64,000 bases of DNA from Kutzneria sp044547355 (lineage in GTDB: Bacteria; Actinomycetota; Actinomycetes; Mycobacteriales; Pseudonocardiaceae), in contig NZ_JBIUAG010000023.1 of the NCBI RefSeq assembly GCF_044547355.1, positions 101,808 to 165,807 of the forward strand, written 5' to 3'. Below, one piece after another: positions 42,187 through 51,779 of this stretch. The translations under genes were made by a program, and so were the position numbers. The notes under the pieces are model-generated. The model was not told the DNA's origin and did no database searches. It was given only the letters and a program-made list of their open reading frames with translations. Position 1 is the stretch's first letter. Each line of letters opens with the position of its first letter.

Positions 42187-45058
42187 CAGCCGCTCGGTGC
42201 GGCACGTGGCGCAACATGCTGCAGCCGAGCTACCGGTCGACAGGACGGCGTACAGCACACGAGGACGGCGGCTTCCTGGCGAGCAGTCCATCCCGAGCTA
42301 CACCCCCAGCATCGCGGTCCGCAGCATCGACGGCCACCTCGTGCGCACCGGCCAGGACGTCTACGCCTGGTACCGCCTCGCGCCGCAGCGCTGGTCGTTC
42401 CGGTCCGACTCGCAGCGCCAGGACCTGATCGCCGCCATCGCCGGCCAGTACGCCGAGCTACAGGGCCGCTGGATGCACCTGCGGGTCACGACCCGGCCGT
42501 ACCCGATCCGCATGTGGGCCGAGGCCCACGTGCACAACGCGGTCAGCCGGCTGCCCGACGTCCCCGGCGGGCTGTCCTTCGACGACTACATGATCGGCGA
42601 GCAGCAGCAGCTGATGGGCCGGTCGATGGCCGAGAAGGAGGTCTACCTCGGCGTCCAGGTGCAGGTCCGCAACGTGGTCGACCGCGCGGTCGAGCGGGCC
42701 GCCCCGGTGCTGCGCCGGGTGTTCCCGGCCGCGGTGGACGCCGAGCTGGTGGCCCTGGACAGCGAGGTCGAGTACCTCGACCAGGTGATCGGCTCGGCCG
42801 GCCTGGAGGGCCGCCCGGTCAGCGCCGACGAGATGTCCTGGCTGATGCACCGGTCGTGCTCGCTGGGGCTGCCGGCGCCGCGCAACATGCCGGCGGTGCC
42901 CACCGACACCTGGGAGCCCGAGGACCTGGCCAGCTTCACCGACGCGGCCGACTTCTACCAGGAGCCGTACTCGCCGACCGTCACCGTGCGCGGCCGCACC
43001 GGCTCCAACGCCGGCGTCGGCCGGCACGTCTGCGTGCTCACCGTCGGACCCATGCACGGCCTGCAGATCCCCGAGATCGACGATCCGTGGGTGCAGCGCG
43101 CCGACCGCCTGCCGGCCTCGGTGGAGTGGTCGGCCCGCATCTACGTGCGCCGGCCCGAGGAGGTCGGCGGCGAGCTCCAGCGGCAGATGAACAAGGTCCG
43201 CTCGCAGGTCCGGCACTACACCGACGAGCACGACCTGGAGCCGCCGCAGTCGCTGGTCCGGCAGGCCGGGCGGGTGCTGGAGATCGACGACGAGATGACG
43301 TCGGGCTTCACCGCGCTGGGCACCCGGGTGCGCTCGTGGTGGCGGCTGGCCGTGTCCGGCACCAGCCAGCGCGAGGCGCTGCGGCTGGCCCAGAACCTGC
43401 TGGAGCTCTACAAGCCGAAGGTCGCCATCGAGCACCCCGAGGCCCAGTACGCGATGGCCCGGGAGTTCATCCCCGGCGAGCCGCTGGCCTCGGCCGCGTA
43501 CATGCGGCGCGGCTCGGTGGTGTGGGCGGCCTCGTCCGTGCCGACCGCGACCGCCGAGGTCGGCGACCGGCGCGGCATCCTGCTCGGCGAGACCTGCACC
43601 GCGACCCGCCGCCCGGTGGCGTGGGACCCGTGGATGGCCCAGGAGGTCCGCGACGGGTCCGGCCTGACCGCGATGGTCGCCGGCCTCGGTGGCGGCAAGT
43701 CGTTCCTCGGCGGCGGCATCGTCTACAAGACGCTGCGCTCCGGCGCCTACTGGACGGTGCTCGACCCGTCTGGGCCGCTGGCTGCGCTGTGCGAGCTGCC
43801 CGAGCTCAAGCCGTACGCCCGGCCGATCAACCTGCTCAACGCCCAGCCCGGCATCCTCAACCCGTACCGGGTGGTGGCCGAGCCGCTGATCGAGCACTTC
43901 CTCGACGAGGAGGACCCGGAGCGGGCCTGGCGCCGGGAGAAGGCGCTGGCCGCCGCGACCCGGCGACGGCTGGTGCTGGACGTGCTGTCCGGCCTGCTGC
44001 CCTACGAGGTGGCGCGGCTGCCGCAGACCCGGATCGTGCTGCTGCGCGCGGTCCGCATGGTCGGCGGCCGCCCGGACGCGCACCCGGGCCTGGTGTTCGA
44101 GGCGCTGCGCCGGGACGCCAGCGAGCACCACGAGCACGCCGTGGTCGTGGCCGACTTCCTGGACGAGATGCGCGAGCGCATGTCGCTGCTGATCCCGGAG
44201 GCCGGGGCCGACCCGTACTCCGAGGTCCGCGACGACCGGTTCACCGTGCTGACCATGGCCGGGCTGACCCTGCCCAAGGACGGCATCGGCCGCGAGCACT
44301 GGACCGACGCCGAGGCGCTGGGCGTGGAGATGCTCAACCTGGCGGCCTGGCTGACCCAGCGCTCGGTCTACGAGCGGCCCAAGGACCTGCGCAAGGGCGT
44401 CTGGATCGACGAGGCGTTCTTCCTGTCCGAGGTGCCGACCGGCCGGGTGCTGATGAACCGGTTCGCCCGTGACTCCCGCAAGTGGAACGTCCGGGTCATG
44501 CTGTCCAGCCAGATCCCGGCCGACTTCCTGCGCATCCAGGGCTTCGTGGCCCTGCTGGACTCGGTCTTCGTCGGCCGGCTGGACGACGACGAGGCCCAGG
44601 CCGACGCGCTGCGCCTGCTCAAGGTCCCGGTCGGGGCCGGCTACGAGCAGGTCATCGCCAGCCTCGGCCGCCGGCCGGGCGCGCACCGCAACGGCACCGA
44701 GCGGGACACCGCGCCCCGGCAGTTCGTCTTCGGCGACGGCGCCGGCGGCGTGGAGCGGATCCGGATCGACTTCTCCGGCCCGCACCTGGACTCGCTGCGC
44801 AAGGCCATGGACACCACGCCGGACGCCCAGCGCGAGACCAACCGGGCCATCGCCGAGCTGCCGGCGGTGCCCTCGCCCGAGGGGCTGGACAGCGGCATGC
44901 CGCCGGAATCGATCGGGAACGGCTACGACGCCTACGACGACGACCTGGCCGCCGAGCTGGAGGTCGGCCTGATCGACGAGGCCGACGTGCCGCAGAGCCG
45001 GCCGGACCAGGAGTCGCTGGTCAAGGTGCCGCCGCACCAGAGGGGCCAGCGGGAATGA
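42161..45058 (+). CDS. VirB4-like secretion ATPase
   Basis: 965 residues from GTG 42161 with GGGAGG at about 42149-42154. N-terminal TraC/VirB4 domain of about 480 residues (SYTPSIAVRSIDGHLVRTGQ, AWYRLAPQRWSFRSD), then a RecA-like ATPase: Walker A GLGGGKS at 508-514, Walker B WIDEAFF at 748-754, RFARDSRKWNVRVMLSSQ (arginine finger region) after it. C-terminal acidic tail. Powers assembly or transport in type IV secretion. ATGA overlap with the next gene. There is no separate VirD4 coupling protein in the window. Confidence 0.85.
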   Translation: MFGRRRDRDSRSVRHVAQHAAAELPVDRTAYSTRGRRLPGEQSIPSYTPSIAVRSIDGHLVRTGQDVYAWYRLAPQRWSFRSDSQRQDLIAAIAGQYAELQGRWMHLRVTTRPYPIRMWAEAHVHNAVSRLPDVPGGLSFDDYMIGEQQQLMGRSMAEKEVYLGVQVQVRNVVDRAVERAAPVLRRVFPAAVDAELVALDSEVEYLDQVIGSAGLEGRPVSADEMSWLMHRSCSLGLPAPRNMPAVPTDTWEPEDLASFTDAADFYQEPYSPTVTVRGRTGSNAGVGRHVCVLTVGPMHGLQIPEIDDPWVQRADRLPASVEWSARIYVRRPEEVGGELQRQMNKVRSQVRHYTDEHDLEPPQSLVRQAGRVLEIDDEMTSGFTALGTRVRSWWRLAVSGTSQREALRLAQNLLELYKPKVAIEHPEAQYAMAREFIPGEPLASAAYMRRGSVVWAASSVPTATAEVGDRRGILLGETCTATRRPVAWDPWMAQEVRDGSGLTAMVAGLGGGKSFLGGGIVYKTLRSGAYWTVLDPSGPLAALCELPELKPYARPINLLNAQPGILNPYRVVAEPLIEHFLDEEDPERAWRREKALAAATRRRLVLDVLSGLLPYEVARLPQTRIVLLRAVRMVGGRPDAHPGLVFEALRRDASEHHEHAVVVADFLDEMRERMSLLIPEAGADPYSEVRDDRFTVLTMAGLTLPKDGIGREHWTDAEALGVEMLNLAAWLTQRSVYERPKDLRKGVWIDEAFFLSEVPTGRVLMNRFARDSRKWNVRVMLSSQIPADFLRIQGFVALLDSVFVGRLDDDEAQADALRLLKVPVGAGYEQVIASLGRRPGAHRNGTERDTAPRQFVFGDGAGGVERIRIDFSGPHLDSLRKAMDTTPDAQRETNRAIAELPAVPSPEGLDSGMPPESIGNGYDAYDDDLAAELEVGLIDEADVPQSRPDQESLVKVPPHQRGQRE

Positions 45059-46968
45059 CCGCGGTGCTGCTCGTCCTGACCGCCGCCACGCTGGTGACCC
45101 TGGCGTGGCGGCTGCTTCGGCGTGTCCGGCCGCGCGGCCGGGCGGTGCTGGTGGTCGCGGCGATCATGGCCATGCAGGCGTTCATCGGCGCGCCGGCCTT
45201 CGCCGCGCCGACCGACTGCGCGCCCAACCCCGAGCGGCCCGACCTGGGGCTGGTCGGCGCGCTGGACCCGTCCAACGAGCTCGGCGTGCACGGCCAGAAC
45301 GGCTCCATCTACTACGACTACCGCTACGCCGGCCTGACCTGGCACACCTACGACCCCAACTGCGGCTCGATCAGCGCCATCACCAGCTCCAACTCGGAGA
45401 TCGACACCTGGTTCGGCAACCAGCTGTTCAACATCTCCAAGGTGATCGTGGCCGCGACCAACGGCCTGCACTACGTGATCACCGGCAACCTGCTGGTGGG
45501 GCCGCTGGACAATCTGGTCGCCAGCGGCACGAAGGCCTTGTACAACGGCGTTTTCGCGCCACTGCTGGGTCTCGCGGCGCTGGGTCTGGGCATATTGCTG
45601 TTCAGACAGATCTGGCGGGGCGATCTCGCCGCCATCAGCAAACGCACGATGTGGGCGCTGGCCGGACTCTGGCTGGCGTCGGCCGCGTATCTGACCCCGC
45701 TGGTCTACACCGAGGTGCTGAACAAGGTCCTCATCTTCGGCACCTCGGAGATCCAGGCCGGTTTCCTGTCCGAGGTCGGCCTGGGCGACAGCACCAACGC
45801 GCTGCCGACGATGCTGCACGACAACGTGGTGTACCGGAACTGGCTGCGCGGCGAGTTCGGCTCGCCGGACGCGCCGCAGGCCCAGCAGTTCGGCAAGGAC
45901 CTGGTGGCGGCCCAGGCGTTCAGCATCAACGAGAAGAACCAGAACAAGGACGCCGACCCCAACAACACCAACGCCAAGAAGCAGCAGTACGTGGACATCC
46001 GAGGAAAGCTCGGCAATGCCACCGGCTATTTCGACGGCACCGACGGCAGCCGCATCGGCGACGGTTTCCTGGCGCTGTTCCAGGCGTTGGCCTTCTCGCT
46101 GTTCCAGCTGCTGGCCAAGGCGGCCATCCTGTTGGCGCAGGTGCTGCTGCGCATCGTGGTGCTGGCCGCGCCGCTGATCGGCCTGGCCTCGATCCTGTTC
46201 CCCGACCTGCTGCACAAGATCGGCCGGGCCGCCGGCGCGGCGCTGCTCAACGTGGTGGTCATCTCGGCCCTGGCCGGCCTGGACACCCTGGTGCTGACCT
46301 GGATCTTCGACCCGGCCCACGGCCTGCCGCTGCTGGCCCAGATCCTGCTGGCCGGGCTGGTCACGGTGGCGTTCTTCATGATCGGCAAGCCGGGCCGGCG
46401 GATGATGCAGATGGTGTCGCTGTCGGTCGGCGCGATGGGCTCCAACCTGGCCGGCGGCGGCATGTGGTCGCGGCTGCTGGGACGCAAGGGCGGCGGCACC
46501 CCGCAGGACGCCTTCTGGGAGCACGTCCGCGACGGCGAGCACCTGCCGCCGGAGATCGCCGCCGCCCAGCGCAACGGCCGGTACCGGCCCGAGGCGGTGC
46601 TGGCCACCGCCGAGCGGCTGGACGTCAACGGCAACGCGATCACCGCCGGCAGCACACGAGCCCTCCAGTCGGGCATCGGCGGCGCGGGCGCGCTGCCGGC
46701 CGGTGGCGGCGGCTCGATCGGGCCGATGGCGCTGGCCGCCGGCTCATCACGGACCGTGGACACCCCGCCGGTCGTGGACCGCAGCTGGGAGCGGCGCGGC
46801 GAGGACGCCGTGATCGTGCCATCGCAGGTGATCAGCGGGCAGCGTCCGCAGGCCGAACCGCGCCGGGCCGAGGTCGAGGTCATCGCCGGCCGGCCGGTGC
46901 ACATGATCTACCGGCCATCGCGCGGGCTTGAGGTGGCCGACCAGGACTTCCGGGGCGAAAGGGGGTAG
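45055..46968 (+). CDS. Polytopic membrane protein, VirB6/TrbL-like
   Basis: 637 residues from ATG 45055. Signal-like start and a span (AVLVVAAIMAMQAFIGAPAFAAP, about 30-52), an outside domain, then six or so spans between about 150 and 460 (LLGLAALGLGILLF, MWALAGLWLASAAYL, LLAKAAILLAQVLLRIVVLAAPLIGLASILF, NVVVISALAGLDTLVL, AQILLAGLVTVAFFMIGKP), and a long soluble C-terminus. Shape and order match the polytopic VirB6/TrbL channel component. Not recognisable to a named family by sequence alone. Confidence 0.7.
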   Translation: MTAVLLVLTAATLVTLAWRLLRRVRPRGRAVLVVAAIMAMQAFIGAPAFAAPTDCAPNPERPDLGLVGALDPSNELGVHGQNGSIYYDYRYAGLTWHTYDPNCGSISAITSSNSEIDTWFGNQLFNISKVIVAATNGLHYVITGNLLVGPLDNLVASGTKALYNGVFAPLLGLAALGLGILLFRQIWRGDLAAISKRTMWALAGLWLASAAYLTPLVYTEVLNKVLIFGTSEIQAGFLSEVGLGDSTNALPTMLHDNVVYRNWLRGEFGSPDAPQAQQFGKDLVAAQAFSINEKNQNKDADPNNTNAKKQQYVDIRGKLGNATGYFDGTDGSRIGDGFLALFQALAFSLFQLLAKAAILLAQVLLRIVVLAAPLIGLASILFPDLLHKIGRAAGAALLNVVVISALAGLDTLVLTWIFDPAHGLPLLAQILLAGLVTVAFFMIGKPGRRMMQMVSLSVGAMGSNLAGGGMWSRLLGRKGGGTPQDAFWEHVRDGEHLPPEIAAAQRNGRYRPEAVLATAERLDVNGNAITAGSTRALQSGIGGAGALPAGGGGSIGPMALAAGSSRTVDTPPVVDRSWERRGEDAVIVPSQVISGQRPQAEPRRAEVEVIAGRPVHMIYRPSRGLEVADQDFRGERG

Positions 46969-46971
46969 CCG

Positions 46972-47580
46972 ATGCCGATCCGCACCAACCGCGGCCGTTC
47001 CGCGGTGTATCGCAAGCTGTGGAGCTGGCCGCTGCGCTCGCCGCGGCACCTGGTGATGTTCGTGGTCATCGTGGTGGCGATCGGCATCGTGGTGGCCCTG
47101 GCCATCCCGCCGTCCTCGCCCAGCAACTCGGCCCAGACCCCCGGCGACACCGCCAGTTCCGGCGCCGCCGGCCCGACCGGCTCCTCGGGGCAGTCCACGC
47201 CCGGCGACACCACCACGTCGCCGGCCACCCGGCTGACCTCGCCGCTGCTCAGCCCGACCCCCGCGCCGCCGGCCCCGCAGGCGCTCGACGTGGCGCTGAA
47301 GTGGGTGACGGCGTGGGCCAAGCACCCGGCCGGCATCACCAACCAGCAGTGGCTGGACCAGCTCAAGCCGTACACGACCGACGAGTTCCTGCCCCAGATG
47401 GCCTCGGTGGACCCGGCCAACGTGCCGGCCACCAAGGTCACCGGGGCCGCCGTGTCGGTGGACTCGACGACCAGCTCGGTGCTGGCCGACGTGCCCACCG
47501 ACGGCGGCACCATCCAGGTCACGGTGATCACCACCCCGAACCAGGGATGGCGGGTCTCCAAGTACGACAAGGCCGGCTGA
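46972..47580 (+). CDS. Single-span protein with VirB8/TcpC-like layout
   Basis: 202 residues from ATG 46972, three bases after the previous stop. Basic N-terminus, one span (HLVMFVVIVVAIGIVVALAIP), a Ser/Thr/Pro linker of about 60 residues, then a ~100-residue outside domain (DVALKWVTAWAKHPAGITNQQWLDQLKPYTT ... VTVITTPNQGWRVSKY in parts) that looks NTF2-like, as in conjugation proteins TcpC/VirB8. Assigned by layout and neighbours. Confidence 0.65.
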   Translation: MPIRTNRGRSAVYRKLWSWPLRSPRHLVMFVVIVVAIGIVVALAIPPSSPSNSAQTPGDTASSGAAGPTGSSGQSTPGDTTTSPATRLTSPLLSPTPAPPAPQALDVALKWVTAWAKHPAGITNQQWLDQLKPYTTDEFLPQMASVDPANVPATKVTGAAVSVDSTTSSVLADVPTDGGTIQVTVITTPNQGWRVSKYDKAG

Positions 47581-47581
47581 C

Positions 47582-48601
47582 ATGAAGCTCTGGATCATCG
47601 CCGGGGTCGCGCTCAGCCTGGTGTGCGCGCTGGTCGTGGTGGTCGTGACGGTCACGACCGTGGTCACCACCCAGCAGCAGGCGCTGAGCCTGTTCCGGAT
47701 GAGCAGCTGCAACGCCGCCATCGGGCCGTGGGCCGACGCCACCGGCGACGCCGCCGCCGGCGAGGGCCGGGTCGCGCAGCTGTCCGCCGGCCAGCGGGAC
47801 ATCGCCGCCCAGATCATCAAGATCGGCAAGGACCGGCAGCTGCCCCCGCTGGCCTGGCAGGTGGCCATCCAGGCCGGCATGCAGGAGTCCAGCCTCACCA
47901 ACGTCACCCACGGCGACGCCGCCGGCCCGGACTCCCGCGGCGTCTTCCAGATGCGCTTCACCATGGGCTGGGGGACCGAGGCCCAGTTGGAGGACCCCAA
48001 CTACTCGATCAACAAGTTCTACGACGTGCTGACCAAGATCCCCAACTGGCAGGGCATGCGGCCGGGCGACGCCGCCCAGGCGGTGGAGCGGTCGGCCTTC
48101 CCCGACGCCTACGACAAGTGGGAGGCGATGGCCGCGGCCCTGATCAAGACGGTCGGCGACGTCGCCGACCCGTCCGGCTGCGGCGCCGCCGCGCAGGCGG
48201 CGGCGATGATCCTGCCGGCCAACCAGGCCGCGGCCAAGGCCATCGCCTACGCCCAGCTCCAGCTGGGCAAGCCCTACATCTGGGGCGGCAACGGGCCGGT
48301 CGGCTACGACTGCTCCGGGCTGGTGCAGCAGGCCTACCTGGCCGCCGGCATCCAGCTGCCGCGGGTGGCCGCCGACCAGTACCACGCCGGCGCGATGCTG
48401 CCGGTGGCCCAGGCCCAGCCCGGTGATCTGGTCTTCCTCGCGACAGACAAGAGCAATCCTGCGACGATCCACCACGTGGCTATGTACCTCGGCAACCACC
48501 AGATCATCGAGGCCCAGGACTTCGGCATCCCGATCCACATCCGGCCGTTCAGCTTCACCGAGGCTGAGGTCGTCCCCCAGGCCGTGCGGCCGGGCGTGTA
48601 G
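47582..48601 (+). CDS. Bifunctional lytic transglycosylase-like / NlpC/P60 cell-wall hydrolase (VirB1-like)
   Basis: 339 residues. N-terminal membrane anchor (IIAGVALSLVCALVVVVVTV), a lysozyme-like helical domain (about 80-190; AIQAGMQESSLTNVTHGD holds the candidate catalytic Glu), and a C-terminal NlpC/P60 domain: GYDCSGLVQQAY (catalytic Cys), PGDLVFL, HHVAMYLG (catalytic His). Cuts peptidoglycan to let a secretion apparatus through the wall, the VirB1 job; Gram-positive conjugation systems use the same pairing of domains. Confidence 0.9.
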   Translation: MKLWIIAGVALSLVCALVVVVVTVTTVVTTQQQALSLFRMSSCNAAIGPWADATGDAAAGEGRVAQLSAGQRDIAAQIIKIGKDRQLPPLAWQVAIQAGMQESSLTNVTHGDAAGPDSRGVFQMRFTMGWGTEAQLEDPNYSINKFYDVLTKIPNWQGMRPGDAAQAVERSAFPDAYDKWEAMAAALIKTVGDVADPSGCGAAAQAAAMILPANQAAAKAIAYAQLQLGKPYIWGGNGPVGYDCSGLVQQAYLAAGIQLPRVAADQYHAGAMLPVAQAQPGDLVFLATDKSNPATIHHVAMYLGNHQIIEAQDFGIPIHIRPFSFTEAEVVPQAVRPGV

Positions 48602-48612
48602 CAGGAGGCGCG

Positions 48613-49233
48613 ATGAAATACACACCCGAGCCCATCCCGCGGCCGGCCGGCCGGCCCGCGTCGAGCACGCCGCTGCGCGATTTCCTCAGCTCCACCAACC
48701 AGGGGGTCGACGCCGGCTACGCGGTGGTGCCGCGGTCGCTGGCCGAGTCCATGCCGCTGCCGTGGCAGCAGCAGTTCGCGACCCTGCTGGCCGAGTTCCA
48801 CCAGGCCTTCGCGCACCTGCAGTGGCCGGTCTACCGGGTCGTGCCGTCCCGCTGCGAGCGGCTGGTCGACCTGGACGAGGAGCAGCTGGCCGAGGCCGGC
48901 TACCTGATGGAGATCGACTCCGACGGGGAGATCGTCTACCGCGGCCGCAACGGGGCCCCGGTGGACAACCCCGAGCAGACCACCGCGCTGGTGTCGGTGC
49001 TGGATCCGATCCCCAGCAACCGGCACGCCCGCGTCGAGCCGGCCGCCGCGCAGCAGCCGCCGGCTTTCCCCAACCAGTCCAGACCGACGCCGCCCGGCGG
49101 ATTTCCGGCGCAGCCACCGAACCAACCTGGGCCGACGCCGCCCGGCGGGTTCCCGGCCCAGCCCGATTCCGGCGCGGCCACCCCGCAGGGGCACCACCGC
49201 TACCCCTCGGCCCCCGACCAGCCGTCCTGGTGA
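48613..49233 (+). CDS. Pro-rich cytoplasmic protein closing the secretion operon
   Basis: 206 residues from ATG 48613 with AGGAGG six bases upstream. A soluble segment (about 20-130; WQQQFATLLAEFHQAFAHLQWPVYRVVPSRCERLVDL in parts) is followed by Pro/Gly-rich repeats PTPPGGFPAQP (three). No signal or span. No family recognised; by position a secretion accessory. Confidence 0.7.
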   Translation: MKYTPEPIPRPAGRPASSTPLRDFLSSTNQGVDAGYAVVPRSLAESMPLPWQQQFATLLAEFHQAFAHLQWPVYRVVPSRCERLVDLDEEQLAEAGYLMEIDSDGEIVYRGRNGAPVDNPEQTTALVSVLDPIPSNRHARVEPAAAQQPPAFPNQSRPTPPGGFPAQPPNQPGPTPPGGFPAQPDSGAATPQGHHRYPSAPDQPSW

Positions 49234-49283
49234 TCGTCGTGGTGGAAACGACGAACCGGTAATTCGTTGTCTACAGTCTGAGT

Positions 49284-50720
49284 GTGGTGTCCAGGACCGT
49301 CACAACCGGTGGCGCCGGGCGGGACTTCGCTCCGATCCGGAGCGAGTTCGGGCTGCATCGGGACTTCCCGGCGTCCGCGCTGGTCGAGGCCGAGCAGGCG
49401 CTGGACGAGGTCCGCGGCGGGCCGAGGCTGGACGCCACCGCGTTACCGCTGGTCACCATCGATCCGCCCGGCTCCAAGGACCTCGACCAGGCGGTCCTGC
49501 TGGAACGCCGGCAGTGCGGCTACCGCGTCCACTACGCCATCGCCGACCTGGGCGGGTTCGTGCCGCCCGGCGGCGCGCTCGACCGCGAGGTGAAGCGGCG
49601 GGGCCAGACGCTCTACCTGCCCGACGGCACCGTCCCGCTGCATCCGCCCGTGCTGTCCGAGGGCGCGGCCAGTCTGCTGCCCGACCAGGTCCGGCCGTCG
49701 GTGCTGTGGACCATCGACCTCGACGCCGACGGCAACCCGACGGGGGTCGTCGTCCGGCGGGCCCATGTGCGCTCGGTGGCCCGGCTCGACTACGAGTCCG
49801 TGCAGGCCAGCCTGGCCGTGGGGACCCCGCACCCGTCGATCGCGCTGCTGCCCGAGATCGGCCGGCTGCGCCGGGCCACGGCCGCCGACCGGGGAGCCGT
49901 CGAGCTGCAACTGCCCGAGCAGCAGGTCAGCCAGGCCGACGACGGCGAATGGCTGCTGCGGGTGCGGCTGCGGTCGGAGATCGAGGCCTGGAACGCCGAG
50001 ATCTCCCTGCTCACCGGCATGTGCGCGGCCCAGATCATGATCGAGGCCCGGGTCGGTGTGCTGCGCACCCTGCCGTCGGCCGACGTCGACGCCGTCTCCG
50101 GGCTGCACCGGGCCGCCACCGCGTCCCGCGTCGAATGGCCCGACGGGGAGAGCCCGGCCCGGCTGCTGGCCGGCCTCGACCCCAACCGGCCCGAGTCGCT
50201 CGCCATGTACGTCGCCGCCACTCGCCTGCTGCGCGGGGCCGGGTACACCGCTTTCGACGGCGCCGAGCCCGCCGTCACCTCCCACGCCGGCGTCGGCGCG
50301 CCGTACGCGCACGTCACCGCGCCGCTGCGGCGGCTGGTCGACCGGTTCGCCACCGAATGCTGCCTGGCCACCGTCGCCGGCGCGGCCGTGCCCGCCTGGG
50401 TCCGGGCCGCGCTGCCGGAACTGCCGCACTTGATGTCCGTCTCAGACTCATTGGCCGCGAAGGTCGAACGTGCTTGCCTCGACCAGGTGGAGTCCTGGGT
50501 GCTCGCCGACCGTGTCGGCGACGTCTTCGACGCCGTGGTGCTGCGGGCCGAGGCCAACAGCGGCGAGGTCTTCGTCGCCGAGCCGCCCGTGATGGCCAAG
50601 TGCGGCGGGGCCGAGCTGCCCGAGGGCGAGCGGATCAGGGTGCGCCTGGTCGAGGCGGACACCGCGCGTCGCAAGGTGTCCTTCGAGAGGTTTGTCGGAG
50701 AAGAGGAAGATCGTGACTGA
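49284..50720 (+). CDS. RNB-domain ribonuclease (RNase II/R family)
   Basis: 478 residues; GTG 49284 or the next GTG. The catalytic RNB domain is compact and lacks cold-shock domains in front: IDPPGSKDLDQAV carries the metal-binding Asp residues, IADLGGFV, LPDGTVPLHPPVLSEGAASL, and HVTAPLRRLVDR at the end hold the RNA-binding Arg. C-terminal OB-like domain (VLRAEANSGEVFVAEPPVMAKC ... RVRLVEADTARRKVSFE). 3' to 5' exoribonuclease, short actinobacterial type. Overlaps npdG by 8 nt. Confidence 0.92.
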   Translation: MVSRTVTTGGAGRDFAPIRSEFGLHRDFPASALVEAEQALDEVRGGPRLDATALPLVTIDPPGSKDLDQAVLLERRQCGYRVHYAIADLGGFVPPGGALDREVKRRGQTLYLPDGTVPLHPPVLSEGAASLLPDQVRPSVLWTIDLDADGNPTGVVVRRAHVRSVARLDYESVQASLAVGTPHPSIALLPEIGRLRRATAADRGAVELQLPEQQVSQADDGEWLLRVRLRSEIEAWNAEISLLTGMCAAQIMIEARVGVLRTLPSADVDAVSGLHRAATASRVEWPDGESPARLLAGLDPNRPESLAMYVAATRLLRGAGYTAFDGAEPAVTSHAGVGAPYAHVTAPLRRLVDRFATECCLATVAGAAVPAWVRAALPELPHLMSVSDSLAAKVERACLDQVESWVLADRVGDVFDAVVLRAEANSGEVFVAEPPVMAKCGGAELPEGERIRVRLVEADTARRKVSFERFVGEEEDRD

Positions 50721-51381
50721 AATCGGTGACCTGACCGTCGGCGTGCTCGGCGGCACCGGCCCCCAGGGCAAGGGACTGGCGTTCCGGTGGGCCAAGGCCG
50801 GCCTCAAGGTCGTCATCGGCTCGCGCAGCGCCGACCGCGCCGAGACCGCCGCCGCCGAGCTGCGGGAGCTGGCCGGGGTCGACAACGTCGTCGGGGCCGA
50901 CAACCTCGAGACCGCCGCCAAGGCCGACGTCGTGCTCGTCGCCGTGCCGTGGGACGGCCACGGCGCGCTCCTGGAGTCGCTGCGCGAGGCTCTGGCCGGC
51001 AAGATCGTGATCGACTGCGTCAACCCCCTCGGCTTCGACAAGCAGGGCCCCTTTGCCCTGCCCGTCGAAGAGGGCAGCGCCGCTCAACAGGCCGAGGCCC
51101 TGCTGCCCGACTCCCGCGTCACCGCCGCCTTCCACCACGTCTCCGCCGTGCACCTCGCCGACCCCGCCATCGAGGCCGTCGACACCGACGTCCTCGTGCT
51201 CGGCGACGACCGCGAGGCCACCGACCTCGTCCGCGCCCTCGCCGACACCGTCCCCGGCATGCGCGGCGTCTACGGCGGCCGCCTCCGCAACGCCGGCCAG
51301 GTCGAGGCCCTGACCGCCAACCTCATCGCCATCAACCGCCGCTACAAGGCCCACGCCGGCCTCCGCGTCACCGACATCTGA
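50713..51381 (+). CDS. npdG: NADPH:F420 oxidoreductase
   Basis: 222 residues from GTG 50713, chosen over TTG 50692 because AGAGGAAG lies just before it. N-terminal Rossmann motif VGVLGGTGPQGKGLAFRWAKAG, with GSRSADRAE binding NADP phosphate; VAVPWDGH and CVNPLGF and FHHVSAVHLAD are NpdG/FNO signatures. Reduces F420 with NADPH or the reverse. Translationally coupled to the RNB gene. The last 72 bases of the gene are duplicated at 52037-52112, behind a small two-gene insertion. Confidence 0.93.
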   Translation: MTEIGDLTVGVLGGTGPQGKGLAFRWAKAGLKVVIGSRSADRAETAAAELRELAGVDNVVGADNLETAAKADVVLVAVPWDGHGALLESLREALAGKIVIDCVNPLGFDKQGPFALPVEEGSAAQQAEALLPDSRVTAAFHHVSAVHLADPAIEAVDTDVLVLGDDREATDLVRALADTVPGMRGVYGGRLRNAGQVEALTANLIAINRRYKAHAGLRVTDI

Positions 51382-51385
51382 CCGG
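51310..51385 (+). repeat. Direct repeat at npdG 3' end, left copy
   Basis: 76 bp shared with 52037-52112, two mismatches. It covers the last 23 codons plus stop of npdG and four bases beyond. Confidence 0.94.
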
Positions 51386-51388
51386 AAA

Positions 51389-51415
51389 GGGGACGGACCG
51401 ACCCGGTCCGCCCCC
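51389..51415 (+). terminator. Hairpin after npdG
   Basis: Six-bp inner stem CGGACC/GGTCCG with 4 more G-C pairs beyond one mismatch, four bases after the left repeat. Probably the terminator of npdG that predates the cassette or came with it. Confidence 0.5.
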
Positions 51416-51449
51416 GTCCAAACCTGGCGCGGCCCACTATTCTGATCCA

Positions 51450-51779
51450 GTGACCGCCACCTACGCCTTCGACGAGCAGCCGCAGCAGGGCCATCCGCTG
51501 CGGCCGGGCGCGGCCCCCCACGACATCCGGGCCGCGCTGTTGCCCGAGGACCGCGAGCTCTTCGACAACGCGTACGCCCAGGCCCTCACCGAGGCCCGGG
51601 AGAGCCTCGACCTGACCGGGCTGTTCAAGGTCCTTGAGCAGTGGCGGCGCACCGCCGTGCTGCAGAGCGACCGCTCCGCTTTCCGCCGCGCCGTCCGCCG
51701 GGCCGCCGAGCTGCTGACCGGCGAACCCGTGCCCGAGGACGAGCCCCTCTCGGTGACCCGAGCCAAGGCCGGCATGTAG
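51450..51779 (+). CDS. DUF6247-like small protein (putative antitoxin)
   Basis: 109 residues from GTG 51450. The central part reads GAAPHDIRAALLPEDRELFDNAYAQAL and LFKVLEQWRRTAVLQSD, matching the DUF6247 group, small actinobacterial proteins usually followed by a short partner gene. Helical and acidic. Ends at TAG, with the partner starting on the next base. Function untested; a type II antitoxin-like role is inferred from the two-gene layout and insertion between repeats. Confidence 0.75.
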   Translation: MTATYAFDEQPQQGHPLRPGAAPHDIRAALLPEDRELFDNAYAQALTEARESLDLTGLFKVLEQWRRTAVLQSDRSAFRRAVRRAAELLTGEPVPEDEPLSVTRAKAGM

